Assembly: GCF_002019705.1 (NCBI RefSeq)
Contig: NZ_KV917377.1
Location: forward strand, 618,565 to 682,564
Source of the DNA: Shouchella patagoniensis
GTDB taxonomy: Bacteria > Bacillota > Bacilli > Bacillales > Bacillaceae_D
Length of the DNA stretch: 64,000 bases
Direction: 5' to 3'
Below, piece by piece: positions 34,015 to 42,589 of this stretch. The translations under genes and the position numbers were made by a program. The notes below the pieces were generated by a model. It ran no database searches and had not been told where the DNA came from. It saw only the letters and a list, made by a program, of their open reading frames with translations. Every line of letters starts with the position of its first letter. Position 1 is the first letter of the stretch.

Positions 34015-34743
34015 ATGGCTGGGATTGAAGGAAGCTTAGAAGAGCTTACAATAAAAAGTACATATTTAAATGAGACAATCTCGTTATCTGTCTATAAACC
34101 ACCAAATTATACACCGCTTAAATCGTATCGCTTGCTTATTTGCCAAGACGGGCAAGATTTCTTTAGACTTGGGCGCATACCTCGTCAAGCAGATTCATTA
34201 ATAGAAGAGATGGAAATGGAAGAAACAATTATTGTTGGGGTGCCCTACCCTTCCGTTTCCACGCGTAGAAAGTGGTATCATCCAGACGGAGAAAAGTCCA
34301 CAGAATACAGACGGTTTCTCGCTTGTGAACTGCTCCCTTTTTTAGATGAAAACTTTGCAACAGAACCATTAGCTGAAGCTCGAATACTTGCAGGTGATTC
34401 GCTAGCAGCAACCATTTCCTTTCTAACCGCACTTGAGTATCCAAGTTTATTTGCTAATGTTATAATGTTTTCACCATTAGTCAATGACACCGTGCTACAA
34501 GAAGCCTCCAACTTTAATAAAAGTGATTCTTTAACTCTATACCATATCATCGGGAAAGATGAGTCAAATGTGAAGCTTACAAATGGAGAAATGGCTGATT
34601 TTTTAACACCTAATCGTAAATTAAACCATGTATTGGAAAAACGGGAATTCAGATATACGTATAAAGAATTTAGTGGTGATCACACTTGGACCCATTGGCA
34701 AAAAGCAGTTCCTGAAGCACTTACTTTTGTATTGCCGCTTTAA
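34015..34743 (+). CDS. yjcH: Putative esterase YjcH
   Basis: The 242-residue alpha/beta-hydrolase of the enterochelin-esterase/esterase-D-like group carries the nucleophile elbow GDSLAA (about residue 124) and the terminal His in SGDHTWTHW. LLICQDGQDFF marks the oxyanion region. In B. subtilis the same protein precedes yjcG and yjcF, and the order is kept here. Substrate unknown. AAAGGAAGTAGTCA precedes the ATG. Confidence 0.85.
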   Translation: MAGIEGSLEELTIKSTYLNETISLSVYKPPNYTPLKSYRLLICQDGQDFFRLGRIPRQADSLIEEMEMEETIIVGVPYPSVSTRRKWYHPDGEKSTEYRRFLACELLPFLDENFATEPLAEARILAGDSLAATISFLTALEYPSLFANVIMFSPLVNDTVLQEASNFNKSDSLTLYHIIGKDESNVKLTNGEMADFLTPNRKLNHVLEKREFRYTYKEFSGDHTWTHWQKAVPEALTFVLPL

Positions 34744-34763
34744 TAGACAAGGGAGGGTTTTAC

Positions 34764-35282
34764 ATGAACTTTGGAATTGTATTATTTCCATCAACCGCTT
34801 TTCAAGATATAGCGAATGGATATCGCCGTCGTTACGATGCACATTACGCCAATATTCCGCCTCACCTAACAGTTAAAGAGCGCTTTTCACTCCCAACAGA
34901 AGACGTTCCCGTTATTGTGGATGCTCTTTCTCAAATTGCAAGAGATTACGCACCCATCTCGATTGACGTTTATAAGGTAGATACCTTCTATCCTCAATCA
35001 ACAACTATTTTTTATAAAATACGTGAAAACAAACAGTTAAGTGAAATAAATCAAGCCTTATATGAGCCACCGTTCCCTAGCAAGCGTGCTCACTCTGTCT
35101 TTATTCCGCATATTACAATCGCTCAAAAATTGCCGCAAGCAGAGCATGCAGATATTGTTGGACAATTAAAAATGATTGATGTTTCACATAAGGAAACGAT
35201 AAATAACATCCAATTACTTCAGCAGCATGATAATGGAACATGGTCCGTGTTTAAGTCGTTTTTATTGGAGGGGAATAAGTAA
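34764..35282 (+). CDS. yjcG: 2H phosphoesterase-like protein YjcG
   Basis: The 172-residue protein is of the 2'-5' RNA ligase/2H phosphoesterase type. The two HxT motifs are HLTVKERF (residue 34) and HITIAQ (about residue 115), spaced as in the family. B. subtilis YjcG has nearly the same length. The reaction is not established; the fold suggests RNA or cyclic-phosphate chemistry. It sits between yjcH and yjcF with short gaps, in an operon with both. Confidence 0.88.
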   Translation: MNFGIVLFPSTAFQDIANGYRRRYDAHYANIPPHLTVKERFSLPTEDVPVIVDALSQIARDYAPISIDVYKVDTFYPQSTTIFYKIRENKQLSEINQALYEPPFPSKRAHSVFIPHITIAQKLPQAEHADIVGQLKMIDVSHKETINNIQLLQQHDNGTWSVFKSFLLEGNK

Positions 35283-35285
35283 GAA

Positions 35286-35729
35286 ATGGAGTTCATAACC
35301 ATTAATGGAACGTCTGATGATCGATATAAACATTGCTTACACATTCGTACAAACGTATTTGTACATGAACAAGGTGTAGAAGCAGCTCTTGAGCAAGATG
35401 AGTATGATCAGTTAGCAACCCACATTGTTTTATATCTTGATGGTGAAGCAGTTGGAACAGGTCGTATTCGTTTGTTAGATACAAAAGCAAAGATTGAGCG
35501 TGTCTGCATTCTTAAGTCGGCAAGAAATAAAGGGGTAGGAAAAAGACTCATCCAACAGATGGAAAGTAAAGCCAGTGACTTAGGAGCTAGCAAACTCTCC
35601 CTTCATTCGCAAGAACATGCTTTACCCTTTTACTTAAATCTCGGTTATTCAATTGTTTCTGAACGTTTTTTTGATGCCGGAATTCCTCATTTTGCTATGG
35701 AAAAGCCTATCAAAAAAGCTAACGGTTAA
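35286..35729 (+). CDS. yjcF: GNAT acetyltransferase YjcF
   Basis: The 147-residue protein has the GNAT acetyl-CoA site: IERVCILKSARNKGVGKRLIQQ, the R/Q-x-x-G-x-G/A loop. The conserved start has IRTNVFVHEQGV, typical of the ElaA/YjcF group. The acceptor is unknown. It ends the yjcHGF operon and a strong terminator follows directly. Confidence 0.88.
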   Translation: MEFITINGTSDDRYKHCLHIRTNVFVHEQGVEAALEQDEYDQLATHIVLYLDGEAVGTGRIRLLDTKAKIERVCILKSARNKGVGKRLIQQMESKASDLGASKLSLHSQEHALPFYLNLGYSIVSERFFDAGIPHFAMEKPIKKANG

Positions 35730-35744
35730 ACCGTTAGCTTTTTT
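35713..35744. terminator. Bidirectional terminator between yjcF and the thi operon
   Basis: AAAAAGCTAACGGTT / AACCGTTAGCTTTTT stem with a tiny loop. It overlaps the last codons of both convergent genes and ends the TPP-controlled operon. Confidence 0.9.
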
Positions 35745-36057
35745 CCTTATTTAATTGATCTTTAACAGAACGCCTTTTCGAATCAAGCGTTGATTGTTTA
35801 TCTCTTCTATCATCAATACGTATATTTGTTGCAACTCGATTAACTCCATTTTCAAAAGGAAGTTCATGAATTTTTTGAATAACCTCAAATAATACTGGTA
35901 GTTCAGCTTCTATTAACGTACTCATTGGCGTCAATTCAAAAGTTAGTTTTCCTTCCAGTTTATACTCATCTAGAACCAATTGGATTTTTGCTACATATGA
36001 ACTTACACTCGGAGTACTAGTTCCAATGGGAATAATTGTTACATCTGCGATAGGCAT
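35734..36057 (-). CDS. yqgV: Thiamine-binding YqgV/MTH1187-type protein, internal start
   Basis: The same frame can be entered at an internal ATG preceded by AAAGGAGGTTAAAAAA, one of the strongest ribosome binding sites in the window, giving 107 residues. The body (about 85 residues) is the ferredoxin-like DUF77 fold; the tail is charged (DRRDKQST then KRRSVKDQ). B. subtilis YqgV is a free-standing homologue in the yqg region. It probably accumulates in addition to, or instead of, the fused form. A role in sensing or buffering thiamine is inferred from the fold and from the operon. Confidence 0.7.
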   Translation of the reverse strand: MPIADVTIIPIGTSTPSVSSYVAKIQLVLDEYKLEGKLTFELTPMSTLIEAELPVLFEVIQKIHELPFENGVNRVATNIRIDDRRDKQSTLDSKRRSVKDQLNKEKS

Positions 36058-36792
36058 TTTTTTAACCTCCTTTTGTTTTGCACTAAGTCTTTTAAATATG
36101 AGTTGGTCTGAAAACACTTGAAAACCTAACTTCTCATATGATTCAACAGCACAAAGCATATGTTTTTGACTTGGCTCTATTGTTGTAACATGCTCTTGAA
36201 GCCAATAAGAAATATATAACACAATTCGCTCTGGCCACTTCATCCAGTTCTTTCTGTGAAAAAGATGATAGAACAAAACAACAAATAATGAAAAATACGA
36301 ACTGATCATAAGTGAAGTATGAGCGGGTAACCAAATGTATAAAACAATCCATAAGCAAACCAAACTAAGAAAATAGACAGTCACAAGACCTGTTGAACAA
36401 CCTCGATTTTTAATCGTTGCCCGTTTTATTGCAGGTAAACGAAAGCGATTGATTCTTCCTCTCGTACTAAAGACTTTATGCTCTGCACCATGGTATTTTT
36501 TAAGCGATTTCGGAAAAATAAAATGGGTGCCAAACAGCAAATACAGAAAACAATAATACGGTAACCCATCCCAACTAAACGCCCACATTTTGGGGACAAG
36601 AATGAGTAAGATAACCCCAATTATAATAGACATAAACCATAAAGGTGATGTTGTAACAACAAGTCGAATTGCTTCTAAGTATGTACGTCCATTCATTGGC
36701 TTTACCCATGATTGTAACCGCCCGTCCAAATCATGGTATGCACAAGAAATATATCCTTCTGCCGTATAAAAAACGCCTGATTGAAAAGACAT
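35734..36792 (-). CDS. DUF1385-like membrane protein fused to a thiamine-binding domain
   Basis: A single frame of 352 residues. Residues 1-245 resemble the YqhQ/DUF1385 family: four hydrophobic segments (about 50-67, 80-93, 136-156, 160-178), the hallmark KKYHGAEHKVF at 98-108, and LQEHVTTIEPSQ at 198-209. Residues 246-352 are a YqgV/MTH1187-type (DUF77) domain starting MPIADVTIIPIGT and including ELTPMSTLIEAELP; proteins of this fold bind thiamine. A perfect AAAGGAGG site lies between the two halves. The gene closes the TPP-riboswitch operon, four bases after the preceding stop. The fusion, or the loss of a stop codon between two former genes, is notable. Confidence 0.75.
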   Translation of the reverse strand: MSFQSGVFYTAEGYISCAYHDLDGRLQSWVKPMNGRTYLEAIRLVVTTSPLWFMSIIIGVILLILVPKMWAFSWDGLPYYCFLYLLFGTHFIFPKSLKKYHGAEHKVFSTRGRINRFRLPAIKRATIKNRGCSTGLVTVYFLSLVCLWIVLYIWLPAHTSLMISSYFSLFVVLFYHLFHRKNWMKWPERIVLYISYWLQEHVTTIEPSQKHMLCAVESYEKLGFQVFSDQLIFKRLSAKQKEVKKMPIADVTIIPIGTSTPSVSSYVAKIQLVLDEYKLEGKLTFELTPMSTLIEAELPVLFEVIQKIHELPFENGVNRVATNIRIDDRRDKQSTLDSKRRSVKDQLNKEKS

Positions 36793-36796
36793 TCCA

Positions 36797-37354
36797 CTAA
36801 TTCTCAAGCAAATCACTCAACTCTTTGCTTTGAACCCAATACTGAACATTTTCCGCAGTCCCAAATGTTGGATCGCTAAAAAAGGCATCTTCACGTGTTA
36901 GCTCTGAGTGACTTGTCCATGTATGTAGAAGAGAGACAGTCACTTCACTTGCATCATCAGGAATATCCTGAATAATCTTCCCTTTTGTTCCTACACTTTG
37001 ATGCTCTTCCATAGTTGTTGGGAAAGAGTAAATGAATCCATTATCTACACGCTCCCCGTCCATTGAACGTTCTGGTTCCACTAACAATGTAACGATTCCA
37101 ACTTCATTGGCCTCTGCTTCATCAAAGGCAATACCAATGTAGTCTGTCCCATAAATACCTTCCACAGGCATTTTAGGCCATTCCCATTCAATCTCAACCA
37201 TGCCATCTTCAATTCTCTTTGCGGTAATCTCAATTTCTTCTTTTAACTCTTCATTTGTCATTTCTTCATCTTGCTGTAAATAATAAAAACCGCTCAATAC
37301 AATCACAACCATTAAAATAGCTGGTAGCAACAATACGACCCAATGTTTTTTCAA
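36797..37354 (-). CDS. Membrane-anchored protein of unknown function in the thi operon
   Basis: The 185-residue protein begins with a TTG seven bases after GAGGAG, four bases after the thiD stop. It has one N-terminal membrane helix (about 6-24, VVLLLPAILMVVIVLSGFY). A mostly acidic extracytoplasmic domain follows, with ITAKRIEDGMVEIEWEWP at its start and a beta-rich remainder containing three Trp-rich motifs. I recognise no family. Position between thiD and the thiamine-binding fusion suggests a link to thiamine, but this is inference only. Confidence 0.65.
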   Translation of the reverse strand: MKKHWVVLLLPAILMVVIVLSGFYYLQQDEEMTNEELKEEIEITAKRIEDGMVEIEWEWPKMPVEGIYGTDYIGIAFDEAEANEVGIVTLLVEPERSMDGERVDNGFIYSFPTTMEEHQSVGTKGKIIQDIPDDASEVTVSLLHTWTSHSELTREDAFFSDPTFGTAENVQYWVQSKELSDLLEN

Positions 37355-37358
37355 CGTG

Positions 37359-38171
37359 TCACTCCTCACTTGCCTTTTTCAACTTATAGGCAGCATGATT
37401 CGTTGGACCTTTTCCTGCTCCTAAAGAAAAACCACATTGAATGGCTTCTGTAATAAACACTTTCGCTGTTTTAATTGCTTGCATCACATCGTCACCTTTG
37501 GCTAACTCTGCCGCAATGGCTGAAGCGAATGTGCAACCAGTACCGTGAGTATGCTCTTTCTCTATTCGTTTACTCACTAGAACTTCAAATTGTTGCCCAT
37601 CATAAATAAGATCTGTTGCATCTCCTTTTAAATGGCCACCTTTAAGTACAATATATTTAGGACCCAACTTATATAATTGTACCGCGGCTTCTTTCATTTC
37701 TGCAATTGTTTCTGGCTCTTTTCTGTTTAAGATGAATGCAGCTTCCGGTAAATTAGGTGTAAATACAGTTGTTTTCGGTAGTAGCTTTTCATTTAATGCT
37801 TTAATACCTTCATCATCTAGCAAAGCCGTTCCACTAGTGGAGGCAATAACCGGGTCTACGACAACGTTCTTAACAGCATATTTGTCAATTAATCGAGACA
37901 CCATTTCAATATGATGCTTACTGACAAGCATTCCCGTTTTTAAAGATTGCGCACCAATGTCCTTTAAAACGGCATCTGCTTGTGCATAAACAAGCTCCGG
38001 TTCAATTGTGGAAATTTCTTGGACCCCTAATGTATTTTGAGCAGTAATGGCTGTGATGGACGTAGCAGCATATACGCCTAGTTCTTGGCATGTTTTAATA
38101 TCTGCTTGAATACCAGCCCCTCCTCCAGAATCGGAGCCAGCTATCGATAACACAACTGGGATTGACACCAC
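37359..38171 (-). CDS. thiD: Hydroxymethylpyrimidine/phosphomethylpyrimidine kinase
   Basis: A 270-residue ribokinase-family enzyme that phosphorylates HMP and HMP-phosphate in thiamine synthesis. It begins VLSIAGSDSGGGAGIQADIK and carries VVDPVIASTSGTALL, VLKGGHL and the GTGCTFASAIA anion-hole motif. It follows thiO by about 11 bases and is in the TPP-riboswitch operon. The pyridoxal-kinase relatives of the family have the same core, but the operon favours ThiD. Confidence 0.94.
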   Translation of the reverse strand: MVSIPVVLSIAGSDSGGGAGIQADIKTCQELGVYAATSITAITAQNTLGVQEISTIEPELVYAQADAVLKDIGAQSLKTGMLVSKHHIEMVSRLIDKYAVKNVVVDPVIASTSGTALLDDEGIKALNEKLLPKTTVFTPNLPEAAFILNRKEPETIAEMKEAAVQLYKLGPKYIVLKGGHLKGDATDLIYDGQQFEVLVSKRIEKEHTHGTGCTFASAIAAELAKGDDVMQAIKTAKVFITEAIQCGFSLGAGKGPTNHAAYKLKKASEE

Positions 38172-38182
38172 TTTTAACCTCC

Positions 38183-39289
38183 TTATGTAAATCGTTCAGG
38201 GTGAAATGAGCTAAGAGGAACTGAAGGCTCTTTTTCACTCAACAATTCCACCACCAATTTAGCTGTTATCGCACTTAATAAAATACCATTTCGGTAATGA
38301 CCACAAGCCATGTAAATATTCGGATACTGCGTTAATGCTCCTATAAAAGGATATCCGTCCTGCGTTGCTGGTCTTAGTCCTGCCCAAGTATGAAACGGTT
38401 TTTCGTTTTTTAAAAATGGTAAAATCTTACCATTCCAATTCGTTAATCGCTTTATGCCTTTCTCAGTTACATCTGTTTGAAAGCCAACAATATCTTCGGA
38501 AGCACCGTTTACAATTGTCCCATTTGCTTTTGGTACTAAATAACCTTGGCTTGTATATAAGATATGGTGGATCCGCTTCTGTTCAAGTGTATACGCACAG
38601 ATTTGCCCACGAATTGGAACAATTGGCAAGGATACATTTAATACATCGGCCTGTTCCAGTGCCCAGGCTCCGGTTGCAATAACTAGCTTATCGGCTTCAA
38701 ATGACATACCATTAGAAGCCGATAATAAAGCTGGTTTTGTTGCTTTTTCAAGCTTTACATCTACAAGATGCTCAAAAATCTTAACTCCACACTGACGGCA
38801 CGCCACCTCAAGCGCCTTTACGTAGTCGGGCGCATACACATGTGCTTCCTCTGGATAATGAATCGCCCCAATAATTTCTTGAGACAACTCCGGTTCTAGT
38901 TCGTTTAATTCCTCTTTCCCAAGCACGTTTGCTTGTGCACCAAATGATTCTTGCCAACTTTTTCTTGTCTCTAAAGATAATAAATCTGCTTCATGGTAAA
39001 CGCAGTGTAAACTACCTGACTCAGTATATTCGAACTCGTAACCAGATTCCTTTTTTACAATTGCCTGCCACGATTTAAACTCACGTAAACTAGCCAAACA
39101 AAGTCGAAAAAAATCATCTGGATCTTCGGTAATCTCGGAATATGGGGCAAGCATCCCAGCTGCCGCACCAGAAGCCTGGCCACCACATGCATTTTTTTCT
39201 AATAAGGTTACGGAAGCGCCATCTAATGCCAACTTAAGTGCAATGGATAATCCAATGACACCTCCGCCAAGAACAACAGTCTCTTCCAT
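38183..39289 (-). CDS. thiO: Glycine oxidase ThiO
   Basis: The 368-residue FAD enzyme oxidises glycine to the imine used to build the thiazole. The Rossmann motif VVLGGGVIGLSIALKLA is at the N-terminus and the DAO-type C-terminal HYRNGILLSAITA is present. TWAGLRPATQDGYPFIG marks the substrate region. It lies five bases after thiG. Presence of ThiO rather than ThiH marks the aerobic route. Confidence 0.94.
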   Translation of the reverse strand: MEETVVLGGGVIGLSIALKLALDGASVTLLEKNACGGQASGAAAGMLAPYSEITEDPDDFFRLCLASLREFKSWQAIVKKESGYEFEYTESGSLHCVYHEADLLSLETRKSWQESFGAQANVLGKEELNELEPELSQEIIGAIHYPEEAHVYAPDYVKALEVACRQCGVKIFEHLVDVKLEKATKPALLSASNGMSFEADKLVIATGAWALEQADVLNVSLPIVPIRGQICAYTLEQKRIHHILYTSQGYLVPKANGTIVNGASEDIVGFQTDVTEKGIKRLTNWNGKILPFLKNEKPFHTWAGLRPATQDGYPFIGALTQYPNIYMACGHYRNGILLSAITAKLVVELLSEKEPSVPLSSFHPERFT

Positions 39290-39294
39290 GCACT

Positions 39295-40083
39295 CTACCC
39301 CTTAAACGATGAAATCAATGATTCATACTGGCTGCTCGCCGTTGCATACTTCTTTTTTGGTATACGTCCAGCTTCAAATGACATTCTTCCGGCATCAATT
39401 GCATACTTCATCGCCTTTGCCATTTTAACTGGGTCTTTCGCTTTGGCTACTGGCGTATTCATTAAAATTCCATCAACGCCAAGCTCCATCGCAAGCGCAA
39501 CATCACTAGCTGAACCAAGACCTGCATCAACAATAATTGGAACGTTCGCTTCTTCCGCGATCAACCCAATATTATATGGATTTAAAATCCCAAGACCTGT
39601 CCCAATTGGCGAAGCACCTGGCATAACAGCTGCAGCTCCGGCTTCTTCTAGTCGTTTGCAAAGAATTGGATCATCCGATGTATAAGGGAGTACAACAAAT
39701 CCTTCTTTGACAAGTATTTCGGTAGCTTTAAGTGTTTCAATGGGGTCGGGTAGAAGTGTTTTTTCAGATGCACTAATCTCTACTTTTATCCACTCACTTA
39801 ATCCTGCAGCTCTAGCTAAACGGGCAATTCGTACCGCTTCTTCAGCATTACTTGCTCCTGATGTGTTTGGCAAGTATTGAAGAGTTCTCCCCTCAAGGTG
39901 TTGCAAAATCGAGTCTTCCCCAGGTGCTTCTAAATTTACTCTGCGAATCGCGAATGTTAATACCTCTGCTCCTGAAGCTTTAATTGCTTCGTTCTGAACA
40001 TAGGGGTTTGGATACCTGCCTGTGCCAAGAAAAAAGCGAGAAGACAACGTTTTTCCACCGATCACCAATTGTTTTTGCTTCAT
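39295..40083 (-). CDS. thiG: Thiazole synthase
   Basis: The 262-residue TIM-barrel enzyme condenses DXP, the ThiS thiocarboxylate and the glycine imine. Motifs [40 protein letters not shown] and [16 protein letters not shown] are those of ThiG, with the Schiff-base Lys in IKVEIS. It lies between thiS and thiO in the usual order. Confidence 0.96.
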   Translation of the reverse strand: MKQKQLVIGGKTLSSRFFLGTGRYPNPYVQNEAIKASGAEVLTFAIRRVNLEAPGEDSILQHLEGRTLQYLPNTSGASNAEEAVRIARLARAAGLSEWIKVEISASEKTLLPDPIETLKATEILVKEGFVVLPYTSDDPILCKRLEEAGAAAVMPGASPIGTGLGILNPYNIGLIAEEANVPIIVDAGLGSASDVALAMELGVDGILMNTPVAKAKDPVKMAKAMKYAIDAGRMSFEAGRIPKKKYATASSQYESLISSFKG

Positions 40084-40086
40084 TTC

Positions 40087-40284
40087 TTAACCACCTCCTA
40101 CAAAATGAACTAATTCAATCTGCATTCCTTCTTGGAGCATTGTTTCTTTCCAATGAGAACGATCGATAATCTCACCATCAACTTCTGCAACCACAAGTTG
40201 GCTAGACAGCTCATATTCAACAACTAATTCATACAGTGACAAACTTTTAGAATTTAGTTGTCCTCCATTTACAATTATTTTCAT
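40087..40284 (-). CDS. thiS: Sulfur carrier protein ThiS
   Basis: The 65-residue ubiquitin-like protein carries sulfur as a C-terminal thiocarboxylate. The tail ends VHFVGGG with the Gly-Gly needed for adenylation. The short VNGxxLNSKSLSLYELV start is typical. It overlaps the end of thiE by four bases. Its activating enzyme, ThiF, is not in this operon but is encoded at about 50 kb. Confidence 0.93.
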   Translation of the reverse strand: MKIIVNGGQLNSKSLSLYELVVEYELSSQLVVAEVDGEIIDRSHWKETMLQEGMQIELVHFVGGG

Positions 40285-40910
40285 TGTTTAGCCTCTTCCA
40301 ATGCTTCTTTCATTGCGGCACTTGCAGCTTTCACATCTTTTGCGGCAACAATTTCCGTAATCACACAAACTCTATCTGCACCTGCTTCAACCACTTCTTT
40401 TACATTATGCAACTTAATGCCACCTATTGCGACAAAAGGAATGGAGACATGATCTTTTACTTCCTGGATATAAGAAGTTGTTACAGGGTCTACAACATCA
40501 ACTTTACTTTTAGTCGGAAAAATCGGCCCAACCCCAATATAATCTGCACCATTCTTCTCTGCCTCTAATGCTTCTTCTAGTTTATGGGAAGAAACCCCAA
40601 TCATTTTTTTCGGTCCAATAAGCTTCCTCACTTCTGCTAACGGCATATCATCTTGTCCGATGTGAACACCATCTGCGTCTACGACTAAAGCTATATCAAT
40701 GTGATCATTCACAATAAAGGGAACATCATACTTTGCACATAATTCCTTTAGGTTTCTTGCCTTTTCAAGTAAATCCTTTTTACTACTTGTTTTGTCACGA
40801 AGTTGGATGATATCTGCGCCTCCTTGGATGGCTTCTTCCATCACATCAATCAAGTTTCGTTCAGGGTGAAATTCTTCTCCGGTAATCACATACAAATGAA
40901 AATCTCTCAT
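40281..40910 (-). CDS. thiE: Thiamine-phosphate synthase
   Basis: A 209-residue TIM-barrel enzyme that joins HMP-PP and thiazole phosphate. It has GGADIIQLRDK, the pyrophosphate/Mg region FIVNDHIDIALVVDADGVHIGQDD and IGVSSH, then GADYIGVGPIFPT. These are residues of ThiE rather than of the related aromatase TenI. It is the first gene behind the TPP riboswitch and starts with a GAGGAATAG-type site upstream. Confidence 0.92.
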   Translation of the reverse strand: MRDFHLYVITGEEFHPERNLIDVMEEAIQGGADIIQLRDKTSSKKDLLEKARNLKELCAKYDVPFIVNDHIDIALVVDADGVHIGQDDMPLAEVRKLIGPKKMIGVSSHKLEEALEAEKNGADYIGVGPIFPTKSKVDVVDPVTTSYIQEVKDHVSIPFVAIGGIKLHNVKEVVEAGADRVCVITEIVAAKDVKAASAAMKEALEEAKQ

Positions 40911-40933
40911 CTTCTATTCCTCCTCTATACAAT

Positions 40934-40962
40934 AAAAAAGACCGCAGCAAAGGGGCTGCGGC
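40934..40962 (-). terminator. Expression-platform terminator of the TPP riboswitch
   Basis: On the minus strand GCCGCAGC / GCTGCGGT with a six-base loop and CTTTTTTATT, between the aptamer and thiE. Confidence 0.88.
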
Positions 40963-40982
40963 CTGCATGCACAAACATAAGG

Positions 40983-41078
40983 TCCGACTTCCCTCCGCTG
41001 GCATCACCCAGATCAGGTCAAAAGGGTATAAGAAACGAGTTCTTATTCTCAGCCCGACTTCTCCAGGCACCCCTAGTC
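40983..41078 (-). promoter_or_regulatory. TPP riboswitch (thi element)
   Basis: The minus strand has the conserved TPP-aptamer pieces in order: ACTAGGGGTGCC, GGCTGAGA, ACCCTTTTGACCTGATCTGG, GTGATGCCAGCGGAGGGAAGT. With the terminator that follows it should repress the thi operon when thiamine pyrophosphate is plentiful. Confidence 0.96.
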
Positions 41079-41135
41079 ATTTAACAATCATTATGACATA
41101 TCTTTATACTTGATTTAAACCAGTTTGCTTCATTT

Positions 41136-42551
41136 TTATAATGGCAAAAACCTTGAACCCGCAATACCAGGTTTAGTCATTTCTTTTGGATCAAGGATCT
41201 CATTTAATTCTTCCTCTGATAATATACCACGCTCTAGGCAAATTTCGCGAACAGCTCTACCAGTCTCAATTGCTTCTTTGGCAATTCGTGTAGCTACTTC
41301 ATATCCAACATGGGGATTGATCGCAGTAACAATACCAACACTTTTTTCAACCATCTCACGGCAATGTTCCACATTCGCCGTAATTCCAGAAATCGCGTAC
41401 TCTTTAAAAACACGCATCCCATTTTTTAAGATTGTCAATGATTGTAACAAGTTAAATACAAGTACTGGTTCCATCACATTTAACTCCAATTGACCTGCTT
41501 CTGAAGCCATACTAATCGTATGATCGTTTCCAATAACTTGGAATGATAATTGATTAATAACTTCACACATTACCGGGTTAACCTTACCCGGCATAATAGA
41601 CGAGCCTGGCTGACGGGGAGGCAAGTTAATTTCATTTAAACCAGTGCGTGGACCTGAACTCATCAAACGCAAATCATTTGCGATTTTGCTTAAATTGATT
41701 GCTAAAATCTTTAATGAACTTGAAAGTTCTGTATACGCATCCGTATTTTGCGTGGCATCAACTAAATCCTCTGCTGTTTTGAAAGGCAGTTCTGTAATAT
41801 CAGCTAAATGAATGGCTACTTTCTCGATATACTCAGGTTTGGCATTTAACCCAGTACCAACAGCAGTAGCCCCCATGTTTACTTCATGTAGATGATCAGC
41901 AGAACGACTTATGCGCTTTAAATCACGTACGAGCACTTTTCGATAAGAACCAAATTCTTGTCCTAAACGAATGGGCACAGCATCTTGTAAATGGGTACGA
42001 CCCATTTTCAGCACATTGTCAAACTCTTCTGCTTTGCTTGCCATTTCTTTTATTAATTCACGTAATTCGTCCGTTAAGCCCTGAGTCATATGAACTGCTG
42101 CAATGTGGATTGCAGTCGGAAACGCATCATTTGTTGATTGCGCCATGTTTACGTGCGTATTTGGGCTTACTTTTAAATAGTCGCCTTTTTCTCCGCCTAG
42201 CAGTTCAATTGCTCGATTTGCGATTACTTCATTGGTATTCATATTAAATGAAGTTCCTGCACCGCCCTGAATCGAATCCACGATAAAATGTTCATTTAAC
42301 TGACCAGCGATCACTTCATTACTTGCTTCTACAATTGCATCTGCAATATGTGGACGCAGTACACCAACATCTTTATTGGCAAGTGCCGCCGCTTTTTTTA
42401 CATACCCGAAAGCCCGAATTAATTCTGGGTGTGGCGGATAACCTGTAATTGGAAAATTATCTTTTGCTCGTAATGATTGAATGCCATAATACGCATCCTT
42501 TGGTACTTGTTTTTCTCCTAATAAATCTCTTTCAACGCGGTACTCCGTCAT
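41136..42551 (-). CDS. aspA: Aspartate ammonia-lyase
   Basis: A 471-residue fumarase/aspartase-superfamily enzyme that splits aspartate into fumarate and ammonia. It begins YRVERDLLGEKQVPKDAYYGIQSLRA, a typical aspartase N-terminus, has VSPNTHVNMAQSTNDAFPT and the signature GSSIMPGKVNPVMCE. It differs from fumC here in these stretches. B. subtilis AnsB is the counterpart. It lies downstream of glcK, and its stop is close to the thi leader. Confidence 0.93.
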   Translation of the reverse strand: MTEYRVERDLLGEKQVPKDAYYGIQSLRAKDNFPITGYPPHPELIRAFGYVKKAAALANKDVGVLRPHIADAIVEASNEVIAGQLNEHFIVDSIQGGAGTSFNMNTNEVIANRAIELLGGEKGDYLKVSPNTHVNMAQSTNDAFPTAIHIAAVHMTQGLTDELRELIKEMASKAEEFDNVLKMGRTHLQDAVPIRLGQEFGSYRKVLVRDLKRISRSADHLHEVNMGATAVGTGLNAKPEYIEKVAIHLADITELPFKTAEDLVDATQNTDAYTELSSSLKILAINLSKIANDLRLMSSGPRTGLNEINLPPRQPGSSIMPGKVNPVMCEVINQLSFQVIGNDHTISMASEAGQLELNVMEPVLVFNLLQSLTILKNGMRVFKEYAISGITANVEHCREMVEKSVGIVTAINPHVGYEVATRIAKEAIETGRAVREICLERGILSEEELNEILDPKEMTKPGIAGSRFLPL

Positions 42552-42589
42552 CTTCTGTTGACTCCTTTAGTCTCTTTCAATTCCCTCAG

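Noticed and set aside
40281-40910. TenI as identity of the first thi gene
   Set aside because: The HIGQDD and GVGPIFPT residues and the ND metal motif are those of ThiE; TenI lacks them.
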